This document shows, in pieces, positions 1-6,170 of a stretch of DNA of 7,810 nucleotides (its first letter is position 1; each line of letters begins with the position of its first letter). The notes beneath the pieces were generated by a model, which ran no database searches, was not told the origin of the DNA, and saw only the letters and a program-made list of their open reading frames with translations. Source of the DNA: Pseudomonadales bacterium (GTDB lineage Bacteria; Pseudomonadota; Gammaproteobacteria; Pseudomonadales; DT-91); contig JABSRR010000006.1 of the NCBI GenBank assembly GCA_013215025.1, forward strand, positions 17,936 to 25,745. The letters are read 5' to 3'. The position numbers and the translations under genes were made by a program.

Positions 1-86
1 ACGCGTGCATTGGCTAAGCTTAGTTGCGGCACTGACATCACTACGATCAATGCAAGCAGAAAAAAAGGACGTGTGATGTTGCTCAT
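1..86 (-). CDS. 5' end of a gene for a secreted/periplasmic protein (signal peptide only)
   Basis: Partial gene running off the left edge; only the first 28 codons are present. They start at ATG (86-84) and encode MSNITRPF followed by a strongly hydrophobic stretch (FLLALIVVMSV) and a likely signal peptidase I site ending LSLANA at residues 22-27. There is no lipobox cysteine, so this looks like an ordinary Sec signal peptide rather than a lipoprotein. A GGGGA Shine-Dalgarno sequence at 99-95 lies 8 nt before this ATG. An in-frame ATG at 95-93 would overlap that sequence and is less likely. A good sigma70 promoter lies at 148-120. The mature protein is outside the window, so the function cannot be judged. 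Confidence 0.72.
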   Translation of the reverse strand, partial: MSNITRPFFLLALIVVMSVPQLSLANAR

Positions 87-119
87 AGCTAGCATCCCCA
101 GCTGAAATTATTTTTCTAA

Positions 120-148
120 ATAGTATGACTACCATAGCTATTTATCAA
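120..148 (-). promoter_or_regulatory. sigma70-type promoter for the signal-peptide gene at 86
   Basis: On the minus strand a TTGATA -35 box (148-143) and a TACTAT -10 box (125-120) are separated by exactly 17 nt. Each hexamer has one mismatch to consensus. The expected transcription start near 113 leaves a leader of about 27 nt with a Shine-Dalgarno sequence. The promoter lies between the mutM stop and the next gene, so that gene can be transcribed independently of mutM. Confidence 0.65.
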
Positions 149-157
149 ACAGTTTGA
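145..157. repeat. 13-bp palindrome overlapping a -35 box (possible operator)
   Basis: TCAAACAGTTTGA consists of two 6-bp arms around one central base and overlaps the -35 hexamer at 143-148. A dyad here could be a repressor site, but it is short and in AT-rich DNA, so chance is a real alternative. I do not recognise it as the site of a known regulator. Confidence 0.3.
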
Positions 158-222
158 AAGAAAATAACGATATTTCAGTTACTTTTCTGATTTTCTTAGA
201 AATTACTCGAACTTGTTCACAA

Positions 223-1041
223 CTATCGAGGCTGACAGCTAGGGCAGTAAAACGTATTGCGCTGTGCCATCACCCGCGATTTGATCACTGATCCACACCG
301 GTGACAGGGCTGACCTGCACGACCATAAACCCATAACTGCTGTTTGAAATAACCCGGCTGGCCATCCGAGCCAACAAAATCCCGTAAGGTTGTGCCGCCT
401 TGCTCAATAGCTTGAGACAGTGTTAATTTTACCGCATCATAAAGTAGCTGCAGCTTTGCGCGACTGACTTTACCCGCTGGCACCGATGGGCGAATACCCG
501 CCTTAAACAGTGATTCCGAGGCATAAATATTACCCACGCCGACTACAGTTTTATTATCCATCAACCACTGCTTTATGGCTTGTTTCTTTTTACGTGATGC
601 CTGATAAAAATAGTCGAAGCTAAAATCTGCCGAGAGTGGCTCAGGCCCTAAATTTTGCAGCAGACGATGCTGGTCGATAGGGTCAGTTGAAAATAACCAG
701 CTGCCAAATCGTCTGGGGTCATTTAAGCGCAGAATGCAGTCATCGCCGAATACTGCATCAATATGATCATGTTTTTTCAGTTCAGCATTGCTATCCACAA
801 TTCGTAAACTGCCCGACATACCCAAGTGAATCAGCATCGCAGCTTGCTGAAACTGTAAGATAATATATTTTGCTCTGCGCCGAATATGCAGCAAGCGCTG
901 GCCCCGTAAGGACTGCAACTCAGCTTCTGGTACTGGCCAGCGAAGCTGTGAATTGCGCACCACAAAGCCGGTTAAAATCTTATCTTGAATATGCGGCTGA
1001 ATACCGCGCTTACTGGTCTCAACCTCAGGCAATTCTGGCAT
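223..1041 (-). CDS. mutM: Formamidopyrimidine-DNA glycosylase (Fpg/MutM)
   Basis: Bifunctional base-excision repair enzyme that removes oxidised purines such as 8-oxoguanine and cleaves the abasic site by beta,delta-elimination. The 272-residue protein begins MPELPEVET, the family signature in which Pro2 (N-terminal after Met removal) is the catalytic nucleophile and the Glu after it takes part in catalysis. The conserved Lys58 lies in RRRAKYI, the H2TH region includes the motif around GVGNIYASE, and the C-terminus carries a zinc finger CHRC...CPSC. Length matches E. coli Fpg (269 aa). A TTG two codons upstream (1047) is in frame, but the ATG at 1041 is the true start: catalysis requires the Pro at position 2, and AAAGAG (1055-1050) sits 8 nt from this ATG. 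It follows pckA but is separated from it by a terminator, so it probably has its own promoter. Confidence 0.96.
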   Translation of the reverse strand: MPELPEVETSKRGIQPHIQDKILTGFVVRNSQLRWPVPEAELQSLRGQRLLHIRRRAKYIILQFQQAAMLIHLGMSGSLRIVDSNAELKKHDHIDAVFGDDCILRLNDPRRFGSWLFSTDPIDQHRLLQNLGPEPLSADFSFDYFYQASRKKKQAIKQWLMDNKTVVGVGNIYASESLFKAGIRPSVPAGKVSRAKLQLLYDAVKLTLSQAIEQGGTTLRDFVGSDGQPGYFKQQLWVYGRAGQPCHRCGSVIKSRVMAQRNTFYCPSCQPR

Positions 1042-1058
1042 CGACAATACTCTTTACA

Positions 1059-1087
1059 ATCATAAAAGCAGAAAGTGGGCATAAAAA
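1059..1087 (-). promoter_or_regulatory. weak candidate promoter for mutM
   Basis: TATGAT (1064-1059) is a good -10 match just upstream of the mutM ribosome binding site. The only -35 at 17-nt spacing is TTTTTA (1087-1082), a weak match lying inside the T-tract of the pckA terminator. The placement fits mutM needing its own promoter after that terminator, but the assignment rests mainly on the -10 box. Confidence 0.35.
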
Positions 1088-1111
1088 AACGCAGCCTAAG
1101 CTGCGTTTTTT
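1084..1111 (-). terminator. Rho-independent terminator after pckA
   Basis: A perfect 12-bp inverted repeat: six A and CGCAGC, a 4-nt loop, then GCTGCG and six T. The GC-rich core is followed by a T-run on either strand, so it can stop transcription in both directions. It begins 18 nt beyond the pckA stop codon and separates pckA from mutM. Confidence 0.9.
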
Positions 1112-1129
1112 AACAAACTCATCAAGCTA

Positions 1130-2680
1130 TTAGCCTTTTGGACCGGCAGCTTCTACATCTGCAGCCACATCAAACTTTTTAATATTGGCCTTGAATAGCT
1201 CAGCCAATTTTTTCGCTTGTTCATCATAGGCAGACTTATCAGACCATGCTTCACGTGGGTTAACATATTGCTGCTCAACCCCAGGAATCGCCTTAGGAAT
1301 ATCCAAGTTTAAAATATCTAAATGTTCGGTTTCTGCGCCTAATAATGCACCACTCTGAATCGCAGCCACGACTGCACGAGTGACTGGAATTGGGAAACGA
1401 TTACCCGCACCGCCTGGCGCACCAGAGCCACCGGTCCAGCCAGTGTTCACTAAGTACACCTGCGAACCGAAGTCTTCAACACGCTTCATTAACAAATCAG
1501 CATATTCACGCGCAGGACGAGGCATGAATGGGGCACCAAAACAGGTTGAAAATGCAGGGTGAATACCCGCCTCTGCACCTAGTTCCGTCGAACCAACACG
1601 TGCCGTATAACCTGACAGAAAGTGAAATGCAGCGGCTTCTTTTGACAAAATAGATACTGGCGGTAACACCCCAGAAACATCACAGGTCAAGAAAATAACA
1701 ACTTTAGGCTCACCACCCATATTTTTCTCTGAACGCATCTCAACGTGTTCAAGCGGGTAGCAACAGCGGCCGTTTTCGGTCAGTGACGTATCGCAGTAAT
1801 CGGCGTGGCCTTGCTCATCAACCACAACGTTTTCAACAATGGCGCCACGACGAATAGCGTCCCAAATAACCGGCTCATTTTTTTGACTTAAATCGATAGT
1901 CTTAGCATAGCAGCCACCTTCGATATTAAATACGCTGCCCTTAGCCCAACCATGCTCATCGTCACCGATTAAGTAACGCTCTGGATCTGCCGACAAGGTC
2001 GTTTTACCCGTACCGGATAAACCGAAGAACAATGCCACGTCGCCATCTTTGCCAATATTGGCCGAGCAGTGCATTGGCAAAACGTCTTTTTCAGGCAGTA
2101 AGAAGTTCTGTACTGAGAACATGGCTTTTTTCATTTCACCCGCATAACGCATACCGGCTAATAGCACTTTACGCTGAGCAAAGTTTACCATCACCGTACC
2201 GTCAGAATTAGTACCATCACGCTCTGGCACACATTCAAAAGAAGGTACGTTTAAAATCGTCCACTCTTCTTTAGCTTTAGGATTATAGCTAGCAGGACGC
2301 ACAAACATATTTTTACCAAATAGGTTTTGCCAAGCCGTTTCGGTATTTACCTGCACCGGTAAATAATGATCATCTGAGGCACCTACGTGCAATTCCTGTT
2401 GATACTGACGCGGCAAGCTATCAAAAAATACCGACACACGCTCCCAAAGCGCATCAAAGACGGCTGGTTCTACTGGGCGATTGACACTGCCCCAGTCAAT
2501 GGCGTCTTGCGAGCTTGGCTCTTTAACAACAAAACGATCAGCTGGTGAGCGACCTGTACGCTTGCCAGTGGTTACTAATAAAGCACCTGTATCGGTCAGT
2601 TTTCCCTCGCCTGTTGAGAGCGCTTTATCGATCAATTCTTCAGAGCTTAAGTTCTTAAACACTTGGGTTTCGGCGGTCAT
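1130..2680 (-). CDS. pckA: Phosphoenolpyruvate carboxykinase (ATP-dependent)
   Basis: Cytosolic enzyme converting oxaloacetate and ATP to phosphoenolpyruvate, CO2 and ADP, the entry step of gluconeogenesis from TCA-cycle carbon. The 516-residue length is typical for the bacterial ATP-type family. Visible signatures are the substrate-binding Arg in [11 protein letters not shown] (residues 40-50), [11 protein letters not shown] (178-188) with the Mn-ligand Lys185, His204 in PMHCSAN, the P-loop GLSGTGKTT (220-228, Lys226) and the metal-binding GDDEHGW with Asp240-Asp241. No key residue is missing. The ATG at 2680 is preceded by AGGA (2692-2689) at 8-nt spacing. The gene stands alone between the hslO run and its own terminator. 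Its upstream region carries repeated palindromic hexamers that may be regulatory, but I do not recognise a Cra or other known site. Confidence 0.97.
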   Translation of the reverse strand: MTAETQVFKNLSSEELIDKALSTGEGKLTDTGALLVTTGKRTGRSPADRFVVKEPSSQDAIDWGSVNRPVEPAVFDALWERVSVFFDSLPRQYQQELHVGASDDHYLPVQVNTETAWQNLFGKNMFVRPASYNPKAKEEWTILNVPSFECVPERDGTNSDGTVMVNFAQRKVLLAGMRYAGEMKKAMFSVQNFLLPEKDVLPMHCSANIGKDGDVALFFGLSGTGKTTLSADPERYLIGDDEHGWAKGSVFNIEGGCYAKTIDLSQKNEPVIWDAIRRGAIVENVVVDEQGHADYCDTSLTENGRCCYPLEHVEMRSEKNMGGEPKVVIFLTCDVSGVLPPVSILSKEAAAFHFLSGYTARVGSTELGAEAGIHPAFSTCFGAPFMPRPAREYADLLMKRVEDFGSQVYLVNTGWTGGSGAPGGAGNRFPIPVTRAVVAAIQSGALLGAETEHLDILNLDIPKAIPGVEQQYVNPREAWSDKSAYDEQAKKLAELFKANIKKFDVAADVEAAGPKG

Positions 2681-2696
2681 GTGTTTGATCCTGTTA

Positions 2697-2712
2697 CGAT
2701 CGTTTTCGATCG
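2697..2712. repeat. Tandem palindromic hexamer CGATCG-TTTT-CGATCG in the pckA leader
   Basis: Two copies of the self-complementary hexamer CGATCG lie 10 bp apart, so the element is both a direct and an inverted repeat. It ends 16 nt before the pckA start codon, next to the Shine-Dalgarno sequence. As RNA it could form a 6-bp stem with an AAAA loop near the ribosome binding site. As DNA it could bind a dimeric regulator on one helix face. No known regulator is recognised. Confidence 0.45.
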
Positions 2713-2763
2713 GGTTTTACTTATCTTAATGCTTACCAAAAAGGAGCCTTTTACCGGCGGCGT

Positions 2764-2772
2764 ATTATTGCA
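2764..2772 (-). promoter_or_regulatory. candidate extended -10 promoter for pckA
   Basis: The minus strand reads TGCAATAAT (2772-2764), an extended -10 (TGn) followed by AATAAT, one mismatch from TATAAT. No acceptable -35 hexamer lies 16-18 nt upstream, so the call relies on the TG extension. A start near 2757 would give a leader of about 75 nt containing the CGATCG repeat. Other AT-rich boxes nearby (for example TAAGAT) are no better. Confidence 0.3.
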
Positions 2773-2784
2773 GATAAATGAATT

Positions 2785-2797
2785 AAGGCGAAGCCTT
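2785..2797 (-). terminator. weak hairpin downstream of hslO, possible terminator
   Basis: AAGGC, a 3-nt loop TTC and GCCTT form a 5-bp stem. On the minus strand it is followed by AATTCATTT, which is T-rich but not a true T-run. It is the only hairpin I see between hslO and pckA that could end the upstream operon, and it is much weaker than the other three terminators in the window. Read-through into pckA is therefore possible. Confidence 0.25.
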
Positions 2798-2801
2798 GAG
2801 T

Positions 2802-2821
2802 TGAAATATTCCTGAAATATT
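2802..2821. repeat. Direct repeat TGAAATATT x2 with 11-bp period upstream of pckA
   Basis: TGAAATATT occurs at 2802-2810 and 2813-2821, one helical turn apart. Each copy contains the self-complementary hexamer AATATT, so the site also has dyad symmetry. It lies about 120-140 bp upstream of the pckA start, at a distance compatible with an activator or upstream regulator site. The sequence is AT-rich and the repeat short, so this is only a candidate. Confidence 0.35.
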
Positions 2822-2877
2822 GCTGCTGTAGATGCGCTAAACTTGATGAAAACACAGAAGGTTAGGCTAAAAAACGA

Positions 2878-3738
2878 TCACTGCTCGCAGCTCGATTGCA
2901 GCAAATGCTGAATCTCACCAGAAGAAAAGGCATAACTACGCCCACAAAACTCACACTGCGTCTCAATCTTACCTTGCTCCAATAAGATAGACTCAAGCTC
3001 AACTTTTCCTAAACCGATCAAGGCACGCTCCATTCTTTCTTGCGAACAAGAACAATGAAAATTAACTGGCTGAGCCGGGAAAATTCGCACTTGCTCCTCA
3101 TGAAATAATCGATGCAGTAGCTCATGGCTCTCTAAATTGCGAATTTCATCGGCCTGAATGGTTGAAGCGAGGTGAGTTAATCGCTGCCAGTCCTCACGAC
3201 GCTGCTCTTCGTCGTCACAAACCTGTGCCGGCAGCGCCTGCAGCATCAAACCACGCACACATTGCTCATCTGCTAGTAAGTAAAACCAACTGGGTAATTG
3301 CTCAGACATCTGAAAATAGTCGGCAAGACAGGCCGCTAAATTTGCTTGTTCAAGCGGCACCATGCCTTGATAGCGCTGCCCATATTTGGGTTCAAGCGTC
3401 AGCGCCAAAACACCTTGATGGAATAAGTCCGCAAAGCTGAGTGGCTGCGTCGGCATATCGCCGCGCAAAATACCGCGAAAATTAAGCTGCTCGTCACACT
3501 CACTTAAGGCCAAACTTACAGCAGTATCTCGGCCACGCGCCTGAAGCGAAATCACTCCTTCAAATTTCAATTTGCTGGTGAGTAAAATATTGGCACCAAC
3601 AAACTGAGATAATAGCTGACGGTATTGTGGCGCATAATCATGTGCCTGCAGTAAACGCTGAAATGCCTCATCTAACTCTACGATACCACCACGTATATCG
3701 GTATTATCAAACATGAAGCTAAGTAACTGATTGGCCAA
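2878..3738 (-). CDS. hslO: Hsp33, redox-regulated chaperone
   Basis: Cytosolic holdase chaperone that is activated when oxidation releases zinc from its C-terminal cysteines and the linker unfolds, protecting proteins under combined heat and oxidative (hypochlorite) stress. The 286-residue protein has the N-terminal Hsp33 domain (NQLLSFMFDNTDIRGG aligns with the family N-terminus) and the C-terminal zinc centre C229-S-C231 ... C262-EF-C265, the canonical CxC and CxxC pairs. An extra Cys284 lies near the C-terminus. The start is TTG at 3738: GGGAG (3751-3747) lies 8 nt upstream, and starting at the next ATG (3714) would remove conserved residues. Its ribosome binding site lies within the end of hslR, whose stop is 2 nt away, which suggests translational coupling. 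Confidence 0.95.
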   Translation of the reverse strand: MANQLLSFMFDNTDIRGGIVELDEAFQRLLQAHDYAPQYRQLLSQFVGANILLTSKLKFEGVISLQARGRDTAVSLALSECDEQLNFRGILRGDMPTQPLSFADLFHQGVLALTLEPKYGQRYQGMVPLEQANLAACLADYFQMSEQLPSWFYLLADEQCVRGLMLQALPAQVCDDEEQRREDWQRLTHLASTIQADEIRNLESHELLHRLFHEEQVRIFPAQPVNFHCSCSQERMERALIGLGKVELESILLEQGKIETQCEFCGRSYAFSSGEIQHLLQSSCEQ

Positions 3739-3740
3739 AA

Positions 3741-4145
3741 CTACGACTCCCAGAATTGTTGTTTAGCTTGCTGTAATTGACGGCGATCACGTTTATTAGG
3801 CTTGCTCTCAGGCGCTTGCCGCTGCAGATTTTTTCGCTGCGCTGCATTATCAGCACGACGTTGCTGACTCTGCTCGGTCTCTTGGTAAAGCAATTGCGCC
3901 TCTGGCGCACCTCGGCGACGATCGCTTAAGCGACAAACAATCACAGTTTTTTCTTCATAACCTTGCCGAATGCGAAGCTCATCACCCGGCTGAATTTCCT
4001 TTGAGACCTTCACCCGCTGACCATGAAAATGCACTTTCCCGCCTTCAATCGCAGCTTTAGCCATTGAACGGGTCTTAAAAAAGCGCGCAGCCCATAACCA
4101 TTTATCCAGTCTCAATTTAGCATCGGTAGTTGAGATATCAGACAA
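3741..4145 (-). CDS. hslR: Hsp15, ribosome-associated heat-shock protein (S4 domain)
   Basis: Small RNA-binding protein that binds 50S subunits carrying a stranded nascent chain on tRNA and helps recycle them after heat shock. An S4 domain begins at about residue 10 with KLRLDKWLWAARFFKTRSMA and EGGKVHFHGQRVK, followed by the family segment RQGYEEKTVIVCRLSDRRRG and a basic, Gln/Arg/Lys-rich tail. The start chosen is TTG at 4145, with GAGG 9 nt upstream; it gives 134 aa, close to E. coli HslR (133 aa). The gene then overlaps the upstream nucleotidase stop by 8 bp (TTGTCTGA). An in-frame ATG at 4160 (139 aa) is possible but lacks a Shine-Dalgarno sequence, and starts further upstream lie inside the nucleotidase frame. 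Expression is probably coupled to both neighbours. Confidence 0.92.
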   Translation of the reverse strand: MSDISTTDAKLRLDKWLWAARFFKTRSMAKAAIEGGKVHFHGQRVKVSKEIQPGDELRIRQGYEEKTVIVCRLSDRRRGAPEAQLLYQETEQSQQRRADNAAQRKNLQRQAPESKPNKRDRRQLQQAKQQFWES

Positions 4146-4794
4146 GCGGCAGAACCTCATCAAAGTGATCAATAACAGCAAAGCGCAAATTACTGCGCGC
4201 AGGGTTTTGTGAATCAGGCTGTCGTAGCGTGAGCAGATGCCCAATGCCATAGTCTTTTGCCGACTGCAGCACCGCCTCAGTATCATCAATCAATAAGGTA
4301 GCATCGGGCTTAAACGGAAAATCCTGCTGTAAAGCATGCCAAAGGGCTTGCTCTTCCTTGGGCACGCCGTAATCATGAGTTGACACCAGCGCATCAAAAT
4401 AGTGTTGAATCTTAGTAACGCGCATTTTCAAGTTCAAACTATCTCGATGTGCATTCGTTAACAGAATCACTTGCTTATTACTGGCCTGTAAGGCTTGTAA
4501 AAACTCTTCAACCCAGGGTCTAATGATTATCTTATCGAGCAAATCAAGCTTAAGCTCAGCAATGTTCAGGCCTAATTGCTGCGACCAAAAATCTAAACAG
4601 TACCACTCTATTTTACCCCGCTCTGCCTCAAAGCGAGCATGCAGATCTCGGGTGACTGATGCAAGATCAAGCTGATGTTTTGAGGCATAGATTTGCGGCA
4701 CATACTGCAGCCAAAAATAATTATCAAAATGTAAATCGAGTAAGGTACCGTCCATGTCCAGCAGCACCGTATCGATTGCAGACCATGACAACAT
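4138..4794 (-). CDS. yrfG: HAD-family GMP/IMP nucleotidase (YrfG-like)
   Basis: Predicted cytosolic phosphatase that dephosphorylates purine nucleoside monophosphates. The 218-residue protein has all four haloacid dehalogenase motifs: DMDGT with nucleophile Asp13 and acid/base Asp15, Thr113 in LLTNAH, Lys146 in GVPKEEQ and the acidic pair Asp170-Asp171 in LLIDDTEA. The segment TVLLDMDGTLLDLHFDNYFW and the later WYCLDFWSQQLGL closely resemble E. coli YrfG, for which GMP and IMP are reported substrates. In E. coli yrfG also sits directly upstream of hslR-hslO. Its ATG shares one base with the preceding stop (TAATG), and AAAGGG lies 6 nt upstream. Family assignment is firm; exact substrate here is inferred from resemblance. 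Confidence 0.9.
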   Translation of the reverse strand: MLSWSAIDTVLLDMDGTLLDLHFDNYFWLQYVPQIYASKHQLDLASVTRDLHARFEAERGKIEWYCLDFWSQQLGLNIAELKLDLLDKIIIRPWVEEFLQALQASNKQVILLTNAHRDSLNLKMRVTKIQHYFDALVSTHDYGVPKEEQALWHALQQDFPFKPDATLLIDDTEAVLQSAKDYGIGHLLTLRQPDSQNPARSNLRFAVIDHFDEVLPLV

Positions 4795-5408
4795 TATTCG
4801 CCCTTTATCTCATGTTCATGCTGGGCCAGCAGCTGGTCCAGGGTTAATAAATAACCATCATTAAAAAGCCGCATAAACTCATCAACTTCCGGCATGCTGA
4901 GCGCTCTTAAACGTGCCTCTGTACTGTGCAAAGCTGATTCAAACTCGCTGTTTTGTGCATTAACTTCTTGCTGACATTTTATATAGGCACTGATGATATC
5001 TGCCGCTTTGATAAACGCTGTCGTTTGAGCATCGAGCTGCTCAGAAATTAATAGCGGCTGATACGCTGGGCGCAGATAGTCAGGTAATAATTGCAACAAC
5101 TCATGCTCTGCCTCACGCTCAATTTGCTTGTAGGCATCACGAATAGTTGCCGAGTGATATTTTACCGGCGTCGGCATATCGCCAGTTATAATCTCAGCCG
5201 CATCGTGAAACAGAGCCGCGGCTGCAACATGGTTTGCATCAATCACACCCGCAAACCGATGCTGATGAATCAATGCCAGCGCATGCGCAATTGTCGCCAC
5301 ATGCCAGCTATGCTCCATCACATTTTCTTCATCGATATTGCGCTTTAAACCCCAGCGTTTAATCCACTTTAAACGCCCTAAGTAGGCAAAGAACTTACTG
5401 GTTTTCAC
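4794..5408 (-). CDS. yfbR: HD-domain 5'-deoxynucleotidase (YfbR-like)
   Basis: Predicted metal-dependent phosphatase that hydrolyses deoxyribonucleoside 5'-monophosphates to deoxynucleosides. The 204-residue protein follows E. coli YfbR from the first residues (MKTSKFFAYLGRLKWIKRW) and in length. Metal-binding HD residues are all present: His33 in MEHSW, His68-Asp69 in ALFHDAAE and Asp137 in IKAADI. Arg18-Trp19, Glu72 and Asp77 in TGDMPTPVKY, which match conserved active-site positions, are also present. The start is GTG at 5408, one base after the dsbA stop, without an obvious Shine-Dalgarno sequence; translation may depend on ribosomes terminating on dsbA. Its stop overlaps the start of the next nucleotidase by one base. 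Substrate specificity is inferred from the family. Confidence 0.9.
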   Translation of the reverse strand: MKTSKFFAYLGRLKWIKRWGLKRNIDEENVMEHSWHVATIAHALALIHQHRFAGVIDANHVAAAALFHDAAEIITGDMPTPVKYHSATIRDAYKQIEREAEHELLQLLPDYLRPAYQPLLISEQLDAQTTAFIKAADIISAYIKCQQEVNAQNSEFESALHSTEARLRALSMPEVDEFMRLFNDGYLLTLDQLLAQHEHEIKGE

Positions 5409-5409
5409 G

Positions 5410-6060
5410 TTACTGTGCGAGTAAGGCCCGCTCTTTGGCGACTAAAAAGTCGACCACTTCAAGCATTTTTGCCTGACTGCCAGCAAGACTTGTAGCTACT
5501 CGGTATTTACCATTAACCACAAGCTCAGGAGTGCCTTGCAGGCGATAGGCACGCGCGCGTGAGTCAGCCAAGTTGACCTGGGAGTTAACGCCAAAAGAAT
5601 TGAAGACTTGCTTAAAGCTTGCCTCATCAACACCGTTTTTGGCAAACAGCGACTGTATCGCCTTTTCTGATTTAAGGCGATTTTTGTTCACATTCATAGC
5701 TGTAAACATAGCCTCACTCAGCTGATCAAATTTGCCCAAGGCTTTGGCTGCATAGAATGCCTTCGCGTGCAGCTGCATATCTTTATTCCACATGGCTGGC
5801 ATCGAATGGAAATCAACGTCATCTGCTTGCTGCTTTTTCCATGCCTGAATGACCGGCTCAAAATGAAAACAGTGAATGCAACCAAACCAGAATAATTCGA
5901 CTACCTCAACTTTGCTTTTATCACGCGTCACAACCGGGCTAGGCAATACTTCATAATGCTTACCCGCGACGAAACTTTCAGCCAAGGATAGCGGTGATAC
6001 CATCATCAAAAAAATAACGCCACAGAGGAATTTTTTCATATTCAACCCATCATTAGTCAT
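5410..6060 (-). CDS. dsbA: Thiol:disulfide oxidoreductase DsbA with CIHC active site
   Basis: Periplasmic thioredoxin-fold protein that introduces disulfide bonds into exported proteins and is normally reoxidised by DsbB. The 216-residue product has a signal peptide (KKFLCGVIFLMMVSPLSLA, cleavage expected after Ala27) and then a DsbA domain with FWFGCIHCFHFEP (active-site Cys61 and Cys64) and the cis-proline loop QGTPELVVNG (Thr177-Pro178). The usual dipeptide between the cysteines is Pro-His; here it is Ile-His. The start is ATG at 6060, with AGGA 7 nt upstream; an internal ATG at 6039 would give a more compact signal peptide but has a poorer binding site. A terminator lies just upstream, so a promoter is expected in 6061-6113; a GATAATATA stretch (6083-6075) is -10-like, but no good -35 accompanies it. 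It leads the run to hslO. Confidence 0.94.
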   Translation of the reverse strand: MTNDGLNMKKFLCGVIFLMMVSPLSLAESFVAGKHYEVLPSPVVTRDKSKVEVVELFWFGCIHCFHFEPVIQAWKKQQADDVDFHSMPAMWNKDMQLHAKAFYAAKALGKFDQLSEAMFTAMNVNKNRLKSEKAIQSLFAKNGVDEASFKQVFNSFGVNSQVNLADSRARAYRLQGTPELVVNGKYRVATSLAGSQAKMLEVVDFLVAKERALLAQ

Positions 6061-6113
6061 CAAAAAATCCTGCGTATATTATCATTTGTGGCGATAAAGC
6101 ACAGTGACAAAAC

Positions 6114-6145
6114 AAAAAAACCAAGCTCTCTGGCTTGGTTTTTTT
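6114..6145 (-). terminator. Rho-independent terminator after the beta-barrel gene
   Basis: A 13-bp inverted repeat: seven A and CCAAGC, a 6-nt loop, then GCTTGG and seven T. The T-run on the minus strand follows the stem, and the symmetric A/T tracts make it potentially bidirectional. It starts about 25 nt beyond the stop at 6171 and insulates the beta-barrel gene from dsbA. Confidence 0.9.
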
Positions 6146-6170
6146 GCTGCGTTTAAGCGCTGAAAAAAAT

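Noticed and set aside
169..180. A TGAAATAT-like sequence downstream of mutM resembling the repeat upstream of pckA
   Set aside because: Single copy, eight matching bases in AT-rich DNA; not enough to call a shared regulatory site.
870..1133. Plus-strand ORF of 87 codons
   Set aside because: It lies opposite the N-terminal half of mutM and across the pckA terminator; the product has no recognisable features and the minus-strand gene is certain.
1380..1562. Plus-strand ORF inside pckA
   Set aside because: Shadow of a highly conserved coding region on the other strand; no ribosome binding site or family resemblance.
2869..2892. Possible terminator at the hslO stop (CTGC-GA-GCAG then a T-run)
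   Set aside because: The loop would be only 2 nt and the stem 4 bp, so a stable hairpin is unlikely despite the six T that follow.
3162..3440. Plus-strand ORF of 92 codons inside hslO
   Set aside because: Antisense shadow of hslO with composition typical of such frames and no motif.
3719..3910. Minus-strand frame of 63 codons overlapping the end of hslR and start of hslO
   Set aside because: Out of frame with two well-supported genes and with no domain; both real genes cover it fully.
4146..4289. Longer N-terminus for HslR with an apparent hydrophobic segment (ICALLLLITL)
   Set aside because: This stretch is the alternative frame of the yrfG 3' end; HslR homologues start close to the S4 domain, so it is not a membrane anchor.
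5091..5348. Plus-strand ORF of 85 codons inside yfbR
   Set aside because: Antisense to a gene with complete HD-domain residues; the Cys/His content comes from the opposite-strand codons and forms no spaced metal motif.
6105..6110. TTGTCA as a -35 box for dsbA
   Set aside because: The nearest good -10 (GATAAT at 6083-6078) is 21 nt away, too far for sigma70; at 17 nt there is only AAATGA.
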